Positions 1-8,355 are shown, numbered from the stretch's first letter. The stretch: 64,000 nt of DNA from Levilactobacillus huananensis (GCF_003946145.1 NZ_RHOC01000002.1:1-64000); one strand, 5' to 3'. Made by a program: numbers and translations. The notes: a model not told the origin generated them from the letters alone.

Positions 1-85
1 TCCCATGCCGAACACGGAAGTTAAGCTTCAGCACGCTGATAGTAGTTGGGGGATCGCCCCCTGCGAGGATAGGACGTTGCCACGC
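1..85 (+). rRNA. rrf: 5S ribosomal RNA, 3' part (cut by window edge)
   Basis: The window opens inside a 5S rRNA. The conserved central segment (CCGAACACGGAAGTTAAG) and the 3' helix ending in GGACGTTGCCACGC are both visible. About the first 30 nt lie outside the window. It is the last gene of an rRNA operon transcribed rightward, and no tRNA follows it. Confidence 0.95.
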
Positions 86-90
86 GACTT

Positions 91-122
91 GTGGAATCCA
101 GAGATGGGTTCCACTTTTTTTA
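91..122 (+). terminator. rRNA operon terminator
   Basis: A GTGGAATCC/GGGTTCCAC stem with loop AGAGAT is followed by a run of T. It sits directly behind the 5S gene and ends the rRNA transcript. Confidence 0.85.
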
Positions 123-184
123 TAAACTAAATTTGCGACCGTCTTAATTAGTAAAGGGCTAACTCTAGTTATCGTGTCAGGCCC

Positions 185-213
185 TTGGTCGGGCCAAAGC
201 ATTGTGCTATGCT
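185..213 (+). promoter_or_regulatory. Promoter of the dicarboxylate/amino-acid symporter
   Basis: TTGGTC and TATGCT are separated by 17 bp, and a TGn extension precedes the -10 (TGCTATGCT). It lies about 70 bp before the symporter gene and after the rRNA terminator. Confidence 0.5.
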
Positions 214-285
214 GGGACTTGTCGTTAGTTTAATGAACAAATAGAACCTAAAAACAAACTATCTTGGAAATGGGTGGAAAATATT

Positions 286-1572
286 ATGAAGACGTATCGT
301 AGCTACCGCCTGAGTCTGGGGTGGCAGATCTTGATTGGGCTGGTACTGGGTATTGTACTGGGATCAATCTTCTATCAAAACAAGATTGCCATCACAGCCA
401 TGCAGAACATCGGGAACATGTTTATCGGGTTAATCCAGATGATTGTTTTGCCAATCGTGGTGTCCTGTCTAACCGTTGGAATTGCCAACATGGGCGACAT
501 TAAGAAGCTTGGCCGGGTCGGTGGGAAGACTATTTTATACTTCGAAATTATGACGACCATTGCGATTGCCCTAGGGTTGCTGGTCGGCAATATCTTCCAT
601 CCAGGGGACTTTATCGACATTCATCAACTACATAGTACCGATATTAGTCAATACGTTTCCTCGGCCAAGTCTGCTAAGGATTCCGGTATCTGGGCCACAC
701 TGATGGGGATTATTCCCACCAACTTCTTCAAGTCACTCTCCGAGGGTGATATGATGCCTATTATTTTCTTCTCTGTCTTCTTTGGACTGGGGACTGCGGC
801 TATTGGCAAGCAGGGCCAGGTCATCATCGACTTTCTGGATGCGGTCTCTCAAGTCATGTTCCGAGTGACCAACTGGGTCATGCATACCGCACCAATTGGG
901 GTTTGTGCCTTAATTGGGGTAACTATTGCACAAATGGGCCTGTCGGCTTTAGCCCCCTTGGGTTACTTTATCCTGTTAGCCTACGCCACTATGGCGCTGT
1001 TCATTGTGGTCTTTATGGGACTTGCTGCCCGGATGTTTGGTTTTCACCTGAAGGATTTACTTTATGTCATTAAGGATGAAGCAGTTCTGGCTTTTTCAAC
1101 GGCGAGCTCTGAAGCTGCCTTACCTCGTTTGATCGACAAGATGGACAAGTTTGGTGTTAGCCAGGGGATCGTGTCGTTTGTGATTCCAACCGGGTATACG
1201 TTTAACCTGGACGGGTCTGCAATCTATCAATCACTGGCAGCGCTCTTCCTTGCTCAGGCTTACCATATTCACCTGAGCCTTGGCCAACAGATTACCCTCC
1301 TCGTAGTCCTTATGATTACTAGCAAGGGCATGGCGGGCGTTCCAGGGGCGTCCTTCGTGGTGCTGTTGGCTACGGTATCCACTATTGGCGTGCCAATGAG
1401 TGGGTTGACCTTTATTGCCGGGATTGATCGATTAGTCGACATGGGTCGAACGGCCGTTAACGTGGTCGGGAACTCATTAGCTACGGTTATTATCGGCAAG
1501 TCCGAGCATGAATTTAGCGAAGAAAAGAGTCAAGCCTATCTTGCTAAATTACGAGAAGCGAGTGCCAAATAA
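286..1572 (+). CDS. Dicarboxylate/amino acid:cation symporter (DAACS family)
   Basis: Sodium- or proton-coupled uptake of acidic amino acids or C4-dicarboxylates across the cytoplasmic membrane. The 428-residue length and hydrophobic profile fit the GltP/DctA family. Family landmarks are visible: the serine-rich hairpin STASSEAALP near residue 271, NLDGSAIY near 307, GMAGVPGASF near 350, and DMGRTAVNVVGN near 385. The Asp and Arg of DMGRT are the substrate-binding positions known from GltPh and favour an acidic amino acid, but the exact substrate cannot be read. Asn stands where archaeal GltPh has a sodium-binding Asp, as in DctA. A GTG at 274 is in frame; I prefer ATG 286 because a GGGTGG lies 8 nt before it. 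It is monocistronic. Confidence 0.88.
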   Translation: MKTYRSYRLSLGWQILIGLVLGIVLGSIFYQNKIAITAMQNIGNMFIGLIQMIVLPIVVSCLTVGIANMGDIKKLGRVGGKTILYFEIMTTIAIALGLLVGNIFHPGDFIDIHQLHSTDISQYVSSAKSAKDSGIWATLMGIIPTNFFKSLSEGDMMPIIFFSVFFGLGTAAIGKQGQVIIDFLDAVSQVMFRVTNWVMHTAPIGVCALIGVTIAQMGLSALAPLGYFILLAYATMALFIVVFMGLAARMFGFHLKDLLYVIKDEAVLAFSTASSEAALPRLIDKMDKFGVSQGIVSFVIPTGYTFNLDGSAIYQSLAALFLAQAYHIHLSLGQQITLLVVLMITSKGMAGVPGASFVVLLATVSTIGVPMSGLTFIAGIDRLVDMGRTAVNVVGNSLATVIIGKSEHEFSEEKSQAYLAKLREASAK

Positions 1573-1578
1573 ATAAGT

Positions 1579-1618
1579 AAAAACCCCCACAATTCTGGCT
1601 AGAATTGTGGGGGTTTTT
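1579..1618. terminator. Bidirectional terminator
   Basis: An ACCCCCACAATTCT/AGAATTGTGGGGGT stem is flanked by A-run and T-run on both sides. It ends the symporter transcript and could also end the leftward M-box transcript. Confidence 0.85.
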
Positions 1619-1619
1619 A

Positions 1620-2115
1620 CATTGATAATGGCAATAACCGATTAATAGTGGCTTGCTGTGCTTGCGGGGGTGATTCCCATCAGCCCATGGGTCACGGCGA
1701 CCGGCTAGTAATCAGATAAATTTAGAATTGTGGTTGTTAGTCGTATCGACCGTCAGAGATTAAAAACCAACCTAGTTGAAACGGCGTCAGTTACGAGAAG
1801 TTCTTCTCACCTCAGGGTTCCCCCAGGGGTAGAGCAGGTTACAGTTGTTGTAACGCTATTCGGACTAACACGTCAGTGCATCACAGTGGAATAGTGCCGA
1901 GAAAAACGATGTAACTCTAGCTTGCGTTATCCATTAAGTGGCCGAATCCGATTAGCTCCAAACGAGTTCAGAGAAGGTCAGTCGTCATACGGTTGGTTGC
2001 AACACCAACGACGGCTGAATAAAGGCAGCTAATCGATTCCGTTCAAAGTCTAGTGGTCGAACCTCCGCATCAAGCTACGGAGTCCGGGCACGGGAAAGCT
2101 AGAGAACAGATCTCC
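1620..2115 (-). ncRNA. Candidate structured RNA downstream of the M-box
   Basis: About 500 nt without a plausible gene on either strand, between the M-box/small-ORF region and the bidirectional terminator. It is rich in hairpins: 1838-1843/1849-1854 (GTTACA/TGTAAC), 1856-1861/1889-1894, 1978-1986/2010-2018 with inner stem 1992-1996/2005-2009, and 2063-2067/2078-2082. A long-range stem, 1942-1957 with 2027-2041, encloses one of them. I do not recognise an Rfam family; size and ornateness recall ROOL/GOLLD-type RNAs, but I cannot confirm this. The leftward orientation is inferred from the riboswitch and its promoter. A decayed gene is the alternative. Confidence 0.4.
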
Positions 2116-2208
2116 TCAAAGCGTCAACCAAGAGGTGTGAACTGGCAATAACTTTCCCACCGGCGAGTAATAACTCGCTCCAGGATCATCAATATGTGGC
2201 GTTGTCAT
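2116..2208 (-). CDS. 30-codon small ORF behind the M-box riboswitch
   Basis: ATG at 2208 is preceded by AGGAGGTGAT, a full match to the 16S anti-Shine-Dalgarno tail, at normal spacing. It encodes a 30-residue peptide beginning MTTPHIDDPGAS and ending at TGA 2116-2118. It has no signal peptide or membrane segment. The Asp-Pro-rich start resembles in character Mg2+-responsive leader peptides such as enterobacterial MgtL, but that is only an analogy. A perfect GCGAGT/ACTCGC hairpin (2163-2178) lies inside the coding part. It could be a real peptide, a regulatory leader, or the remnant of a lost magnesium transporter gene. Confidence 0.45.
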   Translation of the reverse strand: MTTPHIDDPGASYYSPVGKLLPVHTSWLTL

Positions 2209-2250
2209 GTTCAATCACCTCCTAAAGTAAACGACAGTGACAACTGTGAT

Positions 2251-2285
2251 AAATTAAAAGCGCTTAGCCACGACCGGCTAAGCGC
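2251..2285 (-). terminator. Riboswitch expression-platform terminator
   Basis: A 10-bp GCGCTTAGCC/GGCTAAGCGC stem is followed on the minus strand by TTTTAATTT. It lies between the M-box aptamer and the AGGAGGTGAT ribosome site, as expected for Mg2+-dependent transcription attenuation. Confidence 0.8.
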
Positions 2286-2310
2286 ACAATTAAAAAGCAA
2301 CTTGTGTACA

Positions 2311-2480
2311 GATTATGCCAGTCGTTGAGTTTTAGCACTATACGGCGTAGTTAAAAACTGCATAACAGCTACATTAGAACAGGCCTTAATTTGACCTGTA
2401 CAGCTGACTCATTGGCGTTTCTCGACGTTTCTGAGCAGTAGCATTTTCCGTATAGGAGCCTCACCTAACAGCTTCTACTT
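2311..2480 (-). promoter_or_regulatory. M-box (ykoK-type) Mg2+ riboswitch aptamer
   Basis: On the minus strand the conserved M-box blocks appear in order: GTTAGGTGAGGCTCCTATA (about 2470-2452), AAACGTCGAGAAACGCC followed by CAATGAGTCAGC (about 2431-2403), and GTGCTAAAACTCAACGA (about 2339-2323). These match the Bacillus subtilis mgtE leader RNA as I remember it. Known M-boxes fold when Mg2+ is plentiful and favour a terminator, which is present at 2251-2285. Known targets are Mg2+ transporters (mgtE, mgtA/corA types); none follows here. Confidence 0.9.
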
Positions 2481-2494
2481 TATCTTACAAGTTC

Positions 2495-2523
2495 AGTTTA
2501 ACTGATTTTCACAGCGATTGCAA
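2495..2523 (-). promoter_or_regulatory. Probable promoter of the M-box transcript
   Basis: On the minus strand TTGCAA and TAAACT are separated by 17 bp, which would start RNA about 10 nt before the aptamer. Each hexamer matches 4 of 6 consensus bases. Confidence 0.4.
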
Positions 2524-2680
2524 CCCTTTAGCTTAATGAAAAGCGAATGATTATTATAATAACGAACTAAAAATATATTTATAAAATTCTACTTAATTTA
2601 GAATGATTCTTGACTAGTTGATAAAGAGCGGTTATCCTGAGGGTGAACCATAACTATTTAGAATGAGGGGAGCAATTATC

Positions 2681-3244
2681 ATGAACTTTATTGGCACTGC
2701 ATTACCCGACTTTCAAGTTAACGCGTTTCAAGCAGGCGAGGTTATTCCGATTACCCCGGCAACCCTGCAGCATCACTGGTCGGTCTTATTCTTCTACCCA
2801 GCTGATTTTTCCTTTGTCTGTCCCACGGAACTCGGTGATTTGGCCGATCATTATGCGGATTTCCAGAAATTAAATGCTGAAATCTACAGTATTTCGGAAG
2901 ATACGGAGTTCGTTCACCAGGCATGGCATGCTCAAAGTCCCGAGGTTGGGAAGGTAGATTATCCCATGATTGCCGATCCAGCCGGTGTTCTTGCCCGGCA
3001 CTACGACGTGTTAGATGAACAGGCAGGCCAGGCCTACCGTGGGGTCTTCATCCTCGATGAGGCGGGACGGGTTCGCTCTTATACCGTGAATGATATGGGG
3101 GTTGGCCGCAATGCCAAAGAGATCCTCCGCACGTTGGCCGCCGCACAATTCGTGGCGGAACACGGCGATCGGGTCTGTCCAGCCAACTGGCATCCAGGCG
3201 AAAATACGCTGAAGCCAGGCACTGACCTCGTGGGTAAACTTTAA
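2681..3244 (+). CDS. ahpC: Peroxiredoxin AhpC
   Basis: Typical 2-Cys peroxiredoxin that reduces hydrogen peroxide and organic peroxides in the cytosol. At 187 residues it has the standard AhpC length. The peroxidatic Cys47 lies in FVCPTEL and the resolving Cys166 in VCPANW. ATG 2681, 6-8 nt after GAGGGGAG, is the better start; an upstream in-frame ATG (2663) overlaps the ribosome site. Its usual reductase AhpF is not adjacent, so another disulfide reductase may serve it. It is monocistronic, with a terminator behind. Confidence 0.93.
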   Translation: MNFIGTALPDFQVNAFQAGEVIPITPATLQHHWSVLFFYPADFSFVCPTELGDLADHYADFQKLNAEIYSISEDTEFVHQAWHAQSPEVGKVDYPMIADPAGVLARHYDVLDEQAGQAYRGVFILDEAGRVRSYTVNDMGVGRNAKEILRTLAAAQFVAEHGDRVCPANWHPGENTLKPGTDLVGKL

Positions 3245-3266
3245 AATTTGAAATGAGTATACAGCT

Positions 3267-3302
3267 AGGGAGGCTCACCGGTAATCGGTGGGCCTCCCTT
3301 AT
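3267..3302 (+). terminator. ahpC terminator
   Basis: An AGGGAGGCTCACCG/CGGTGGGCCTCCCT stem with one mismatch is followed by TTATTT. Confidence 0.7.
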
Positions 3303-3332
3303 TTAGACCGGTAAACAAACCGGACTTTTCAG

Positions 3333-3680
3333 TTAGATCCCTTGTTGTACCTTGGCGTATTGCTGAGTGTACCAGCCTTCCCAAGTGTTATCCTTCAGGG
3401 CACCATTATCGGTGAATGATAAACCGATAGTCTTTAAAATTTCAATGAATGACGAGTGCTTATACTGCAACACCCCAGCAGCGAGTTGTTCCGGGCTGAA
3501 CGACTGGTTAGCGTACAGGTACTGATTAACATCATTCATCACGTAGTCCACCTTATACTGAGACAAGATTTCCAAGTCGTTCTTGCGGTAGTGCGCAATG
3601 TAAAAGTGGACGAAGTCGGTCAATGCGGTTGACTGAGCGTGTTCATCCAGGTCAGTGATTGATAAATCTGGGTTTTGCAA
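3333..3680 (-). CDS. Hypothetical protein, 115 residues, TTG start
   Basis: I do not recognise this protein. It is a soluble, mildly acidic, mostly helical-looking chain with several aromatic residues (WEGWYTQQY near the C-terminus) and no signal or membrane segment. The start is TTG at 3680, placed by a strong GAGGAGG eight nt upstream. A minus-strand TTTACC/CATAAT promoter with a TGn extension lies near 3745-3775. It is convergent with ahpC and stands alone. Confidence 0.7.
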   Translation of the reverse strand: MQNPDLSITDLDEHAQSTALTDFVHFYIAHYRKNDLEILSQYKVDYVMNDVNQYLYANQSFSPEQLAAGVLQYKHSSFIEILKTIGLSFTDNGALKDNTWEGWYTQQYAKVQQGI

Positions 3681-3845
3681 AATGGTGACCTCCTCAAAGT
3701 CTAAGTTTCAATTGGTATCGGTCGTGTCGATCGGTGCGCTACCTTTATTATGGCACACTTTACACGCGGGTAAAGTAAACTGGTGAAATTTTTTCGGTGC
3801 AGCTGGAGTTACGCGCGTAGGTGGCAATTTTTTTTTGAAAAACCA

Positions 3846-3874
3846 TTGTCATAGGGTATTAACTTTGTTACACT
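3846..3874 (+). promoter_or_regulatory. Promoter before the frameshifted small gene
   Basis: TTGTCA and TACACT are 17 bp apart, about 60 bp before an AAGGAGG ribosome site at 3921-3927. Confidence 0.5.
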
Positions 3875-3935
3875 ATACCTATAAATAAAATTAACTGATG
3901 ACCATTAGTTTTATCTAAAAAAGGAGGAATTTCCA

Positions 3936-4198
3936 ATGACTGAAAAACTGCTCTTAGAGCCGAAGGACCTGCAAGTGCAGCCGACCACCTCAATGAGTGG
4001 TCTCATTGGCGGCAAATGAAAGACCGCGATACGGCCGATTCTAACTGGGATCACTTCATTGCCAAGAGTCGCGAGAAGTCGGAGTGGGAAGCGGGATTAG
4101 CTAGCGAAATTGACCACTGGGAAAGCCTTCACGCCTTGCAATTGGCGTTGACGGATAAACTCACTGGTCGAACTTACAGAGGCCATACACGGCAATAA
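3936..4198 (+). pseudogene. Small protein gene split by an apparent frameshift
   Basis: ATG 3936 follows AAGGAGGAA at good spacing and runs as a 27-codon frame (MTEKLLLEPKDLQVQ...) to TGA at 4017-4019. A second frame, one base back, contains a coherent hydrophilic chain (HLNEWSHWRQMKDRDTADSN at its start) running to 4198. The second frame has no ribosome site of its own apart from the ATGA overlap at 4016. The simplest reading is one gene of about 85 codons that lost one base between about 3975 and 4000. True two-gene coupling through ATGA, -1 frameshifting and a sequencing error are alternatives. Function unknown. Confidence 0.55.
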
Positions 4199-4228
4199 AT
4201 CGGGATTAACAGTGAATTGATTGGAACG

Positions 4229-4257
4229 AAAAAAGACGCCGCGAAGGCGTCTTTTTT
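4229..4257. terminator. Bidirectional terminator
   Basis: An AAAAAGACGCC/GGCGTCTTTTT stem with loop GCGAA lies between convergent genes. Confidence 0.85.
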
Positions 4258-4269
4258 AGGTTTAAAGAT

Positions 4270-5709
4270 TTATTGTTCTTCGTACCATGAGTAGTGGAAG
4301 TTACCTGGGCGGTCAGTACGTTCGTACGTGTGAGCACCGAAGTAGTCCCGTTGTGCTTGCAGCAAGTTAGCTGGCAAGACTTCAGCACGGAAGCTGTCGT
4401 AGTAGGTAATTGAAGCAGACAGACCTGGTACTGGAATTCCAGCTTGAACGGCTACAGAGACAACGTCGCGGATTGATTCTTGGTACTTAGTGGCGATGTC
4501 CTTGAAGTAGTCATCGAACAGCAAGTTGGTCAACTTAGGATCCTTGTCAAAGGCATCCGTAATGTTCTGGAGGAATTGGGCCCGGATAATGCAGCCGCCA
4601 CGCCAGATTTGTGCTAATTGACCGAATTGGAGATCCCAATCATAAGATTCTGAAGCGATCCGCAGTTGTTCGAAACCTTGTGCGTAACTCATCAACTTAC
4701 CGAAGAAGAGGGCTTGACGAACTTTTTCGATAAATTCAGTCTTGTCACCAAAGTCAACGTTACCTTGCTTTGCAGCAGCTGGTAAGGCCTTAGAAGCCTT
4801 GACACGTTCGTCCTTCATCATGGAGATGTAACGAGCGTAAACGGATTCAGTGATAACAGATTGAGGAACTTGAATGTTCAAAGCATCTTCTGAACTCCAC
4901 TTACCAGTTCCCTTGTTGTTCCCACGGTCTAAGATCATGTCAACAATTGGCTTGCTCTTGTCGTCGCCTAAGTCATCTTTACGAGTCAAGATGTCAGCGG
5001 TGATTTCGATTAAGTAACTGTCAAGTTCGCCCTTGTTCCAGTCTTTGAAGATATCAGCCATGTCATCAACTGAAATACCAGCAACGTTACGCATGATGTT
5101 GTAAGCTTCATCGATCAGCTCTTCATCACCGTATTCGATACCATTGTGGACCATCTTAACGTAGTGACCGGCACCGTTAGGCCCGATGTACGTTACACAT
5201 GGCTTGCCATCTTGTTCTGCCTTAGCAGAGATTTGTTCCAAGATTGGGGCAACTAAGTCGTAAGCTTCCTTTTGGCCACCAGGCATCAAGGAAGGTCCTT
5301 GTAAGGCACCCAGTTCACCACCGGAAACACCCATCCCGATGAAGTTGATACCGGACTTGTCCAGTTCAGCATTCCGTGCAATCGTGTCGTGGAAGTTCGT
5401 GTTCCCACCATCGATTAACACGTCACCCTTGTCAAGCAGAGGTAAGAGTTCTTGAATGACGGCATCGGTTGGCTTACCAGCCTTAACCATCAAAAGAATC
5501 CGACGAGGTGTTTCCAAAGACTTAACGAAGTCTTCTACATTGTAACTAGGGATTAATTTCTTTTCACTGTGGTCTTGCATGACTTGTTTCGTCTTGCTTT
5601 CGGAACGGTTGAAGATCCCGACTGTGTAGCCGCGACTTTCGATGTTAAGGGCAAGGTTCTTACCCATAACTGCCATACCAACAACACCAATGTTAGCTTT
5701 TTCTGCCAT
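4270..5709 (-). CDS. gnd: 6-phosphogluconate dehydrogenase, decarboxylating (long form)
   Basis: Oxidises 6-phosphogluconate to ribulose 5-phosphate and CO2, making NAD(P)H for the phosphoketolase pathway. At 479 residues it is the classical dimeric long form. Visible motifs are the Rossmann GVVGMAVMG at residues 8-16, the family signature [34 protein letters not shown] with the catalytic Lys, and a C-terminal arm ending [10 protein letters not shown] start at ATG 5709 (MAEKANIG) behind AAGGAAGG rather than the longer frame to 5754. A second, unrelated-length 6PGDH lies at 53813. Confidence 0.95.
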   Translation of the reverse strand: MAEKANIGVVGMAVMGKNLALNIESRGYTVGIFNRSESKTKQVMQDHSEKKLIPSYNVEDFVKSLETPRRILLMVKAGKPTDAVIQELLPLLDKGDVLIDGGNTNFHDTIARNAELDKSGINFIGMGVSGGELGALQGPSLMPGGQKEAYDLVAPILEQISAKAEQDGKPCVTYIGPNGAGHYVKMVHNGIEYGDEELIDEAYNIMRNVAGISVDDMADIFKDWNKGELDSYLIEITADILTRKDDLGDDKSKPIVDMILDRGNNKGTGKWSSEDALNIQVPQSVITESVYARYISMMKDERVKASKALPAAAKQGNVDFGDKTEFIEKVRQALFFGKLMSYAQGFEQLRIASESYDWDLQFGQLAQIWRGGCIIRAQFLQNITDAFDKDPKLTNLLFDDYFKDIATKYQESIRDVVSVAVQAGIPVPGLSASITYYDSFRAEVLPANLLQAQRDYFGAHTYERTDRPGNFHYSWYEEQ

Positions 5710-5861
5710 TAGAAACCTTCCTTTTCTGATTGAAATTAGATTCGAATTTTCCATCTCCTAGTGTAGCATTGAACAATAGGAAATTAAACTATTTTGACTA
5801 CTTTTTTTCAAAAAATATTTATTTTTGTAAAAAAATTTCTTTTACCAGCATTAGGAAACGC

Positions 5862-6287
5862 TTACTTGGTCTGATAGCTCCGAATGTTATGCGCAACCTT
5901 GGCCAAAAGCTCTTCTAAAATTAGCTTTTCCCCCTCTGAAAGTCCGGCGGTCCCAATGGTTAGGATCTGCTGTTCGTAAGCTTTTAGTTCAGGATAAATA
6001 GCCTGACCCTTGGCGGTGGCCACGAGGGGACGCGCCTTCTTATTGGCACTGTCAGTCTGGCGGTCGACGTAATCGTGGGTGACGAGGCGACGAATAACCC
6101 GCAGGCAGGTCGAGGGGTCCACGTGAAGCTGGCTGGCCAGTTCGGTTTGCGTGATTCCAGGGTGTTCATTGATACGCATCAAATAGATGAACTGACTATT
6201 TTGTAGGTCATTCTTCTGAAAAAGATGATTACCGACGTCCGAGGTCGCCCGGGCGATGAGACCGATACTCCGAAATGAATTTGGCAT
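5862..6287 (-). CDS. MarR-family transcriptional regulator
   Basis: 141-residue winged-helix repressor. The helix-turn-helix lies in GITQTELASQLHVDPSTCLRV, and the wing in DSANKKARPLVATAKG carries the MarR-type Lys/Arg pattern. ATG 6287 follows AGGAGG; a longer frame to 6311 has no ribosome site. It is divergent from the ElaA-like gene with about 80 bp between the starts, so it probably controls itself and that neighbour. Its effector is unknown. Confidence 0.85.
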   Translation of the reverse strand: MPNSFRSIGLIARATSDVGNHLFQKNDLQNSQFIYLMRINEHPGITQTELASQLHVDPSTCLRVIRRLVTHDYVDRQTDSANKKARPLVATAKGQAIYPELKAYEQQILTIGTAGLSEGEKLILEELLAKVAHNIRSYQTK

Positions 6288-6368
6288 TTTTTCCTCCTGA
6301 TATAGTTGCATATGAAATTAAAAAGTAGGATGATAGTCACTACATTATAACATATGGAGGATGACTAG

Positions 6369-6824
6369 ATGGTTATTTGGCGTAATAAAGAACTCGTTGA
6401 ATTGCCGGTGTCTGAGTTTTACAAAGTTGCATATGAACGTATTCGAACTTTTGTCATTGCTCAAGACCGGCCTTACCAGGAGATTGATGAGACTGACCCG
6501 GTGGCTCATCATATTTTGGGGATGAGAGGAAAACAACTGGTAGCCTACGCACGGGTATTTCCTGAGGGAGATCACGTCACTTTTGGTCGGGTCTTGACGA
6601 TTCCAGAAGTGCGCGGTCAGGGATTGGGTCGACAATTGATGACTCAGATTGAAGCAGAGATTCGGCGAGACTTTGCCAACTGTCCCATTCAAATCGAAGC
6701 GCAGATTGATAAGCAGGGTTTCTATGAAAAATTTGGGTATGTGGCTCAGGGTCCCGTGTTTGACTTCAATGGTAGTCCCCATATCCGAATGGATAAGGCC
6801 CCATTAGGCGTGTCAGGCAAGTAA
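6369..6824 (+). CDS. GNAT N-acetyltransferase, ElaA type
   Basis: 151 residues. The N-terminal segment with RTFVIAQDRPYQEIDETD matches the ElaA signature, and RGQGLGRQLM is the acetyl-CoA-binding motif A near residues 80-90. C-terminal QGFYEKFGYV is also GNAT-typical. The substrate is unknown. The start follows GGAGGATG closely. Its promoter region is shared with the divergent MarR gene. Confidence 0.85.
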   Translation: MVIWRNKELVELPVSEFYKVAYERIRTFVIAQDRPYQEIDETDPVAHHILGMRGKQLVAYARVFPEGDHVTFGRVLTIPEVRGQGLGRQLMTQIEAEIRRDFANCPIQIEAQIDKQGFYEKFGYVAQGPVFDFNGSPHIRMDKAPLGVSGK

Positions 6825-6862
6825 AAAACAGGATTGACCAGTTGGCCAATCCTGTTTTTTTT
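6823..6862. terminator. Bidirectional terminator
   Basis: An ACAGGATTG/CAATCCTGT stem is flanked by an A-run and a T-run between convergent genes. Confidence 0.85.
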
Positions 6863-6867
6863 AAAGC

Positions 6868-8355
6868 TTATTTGTTTAAACGGTAGATCCATTCGCGGTG
6901 GTCGCGTTGAATGAGTTCTTCAGCGGCAGCTGGTCCCATAGAATGTGGGGTGTAGTTAGGGAATTGTGGTTCTTGTAAGTCCCAAACACGGCGAATTTGG
7001 TCCACGAACTTCCAGGCGTAAGAAACTTCTGGCCAGCTGGAGAAGTTGGTTCCGTCACCCTTCAAGACGTCATGTAACAGACGTTCGTAAGGTTCTGGCG
7101 TGTCCTTAGATTTTTCGGCGTCAACTAGGTAATCCAACTTGATTGGTTCCGTAGAGAAGCCGGTGTCATTGGTCTTGGCGTTCAATTGTAAGGAGAACCC
7201 AGCGTGTGGTTCAACGAAGATCGTCAAAACGTTAGCAGCCAGTGGCGTGTTCTTGCTCTGTGGAAAGGCAAAGATGTCGACGAGTGGGCGCTTGAAGACA
7301 ACGTCAACTCGGGTAAATTTGTCGGCTAACATCTTCCCAGTTCGGATGTAGAATGGGGTTCCTGACCAACGGTAGTTGTCAAAGAGGAGCTTTCCAGCAA
7401 CGAAAGTTTCAGTCGTTGAGTCGTGAGGCACATTGTCTTCGTGACGGTAGTCAGCTTGGTTATTGATGGCACCATATTGGCCACGAACGAAGTTGGTTGC
7501 GGCGTCGGCAACGTTATAAACACGCAGACTCCGTAAAGCCTTCACCTTCTCAGCCCGGATATCAGTATCCGTGAAGGCAACGGGTTGTTCCATAGCCAAC
7601 AGGGAAACGATTTGCATGATGTGGTTTTGAACCATGTCACGTAAGGCACCGCTGTTGTCATAGTAGTTGGCCCGTTCTTCAACACCCAGCTTTTCGGACA
7701 ACGTCACTTGGATGTTGTCGATATAGCGATTGTTCCAGAGGGATTCAACTAAGGTGTTACCGAAGCGCAGGGCTTCGATGTTTTGAATCATTTCCTTACC
7801 CAAATAGTGGTCAATTCGGAAGATTTGGTTTTCATCAAAGGATTGGCTCAGGGCATCGTTTAACTGTTTTGCGGAGTCGTAGTCACGACCGAATGGCTTT
7901 TCGATGACCAGACGGTTGAAGACATCTGTGCCTTCGGACAACAAGCCTTGGGTCTTTAAGTCTTGGGCAATCGTGCCGAAGAATTGAGGCGCCATAGATA
8001 GGTAGAAAATTCGGTGGCCCTCTGCCTTGTACTTCTTATCAAGCTTTTCGATAAGTTCCTTCAAGACGGAGTAGTGGGCTGCGTTGGTCACATCATGGTC
8101 TTGATAGTAGAAGTGGGAAACGAAATCGGTAGCTTCTTTGGAGTCAGTCCGATTACCACTATCTGCTAAGGATTTTTTGATAGCGTCACGGAACTTTTCG
8201 TTGTCCATTTTTTGCCGTGAGGTACCAACCACAGCGAAATGAGACCGTAAGTTACCCTTACGGTATAAGTTAAAAAGACTTGGATAGAGTTTCCGGTAAG
8301 CTAAGTCACCGGTACCCCCGAAGAATAAGAATACAGCTTTGCGTTCAGTTGCCAA
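6868..8355 (-). CDS. zwf: Glucose-6-phosphate 1-dehydrogenase
   Basis: Oxidises glucose 6-phosphate to 6-phosphogluconolactone, the entry step of the phosphoketolase pathway. It is 495 residues from a TTG start at 8355, placed by AAGGAG ten nt upstream; the longer frame to 8502 reads through the promoter region. The nucleotide-binding GGTGDLAYRKLYP lies near the N-terminus, EKPFG near residue 145, and the catalytic RIDHYLGKE near residue 180. A near-consensus promoter (8375-8403) sits so close that the leader would be only about 15 nt. Upstream GTCTAGAC palindromes suggest GntR-type control. Confidence 0.95.
   Translation of the reverse strand: MATERKAVFLFFGGTGDLAYRKLYPSLFNLYRKGNLRSHFAVVGTSRQKMDNEKFRDAIKKSLADSGNRTDSKEATDFVSHFYYQDHDVTNAAHYSVLKELIEKLDKKYKAEGHRIFYLSMAPQFFGTIAQDLKTQGLLSEGTDVFNRLVIEKPFGRDYDSAKQLNDALSQSFDENQIFRIDHYLGKEMIQNIEALRFGNTLVESLWNNRYIDNIQVTLSEKLGVEERANYYDNSGALRDMVQNHIMQIVSLLAMEQPVAFTDTDIRAEKVKALRSLRVYNVADAATNFVRGQYGAINNQADYRHEDNVPHDSTTETFVAGKLLFDNYRWSGTPFYIRTGKMLADKFTRVDVVFKRPLVDIFAFPQSKNTPLAANVLTIFVEPHAGFSLQLNAKTNDTGFSTEPIKLDYLVDAEKSKDTPEPYERLLHDVLKGDGTNFSSWPEVSYAWKFVDQIRRVWDLQEPQFPNYTPHSMGPAAAEELIQRDHREWIYRLNK

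Noticed and set aside
286-1572. Asn in place of the sodium-site Asp in the symporter as a defect
   Set aside because: The same Asn occurs in DctA, so it is a family variant.
1620-2208. Broken Mg2+ transporter gene behind the M-box
   Set aside because: Reading the minus strand in three frames gave only short pieces with no recognisable transporter motif. It is not excluded, but structured RNA fits better.
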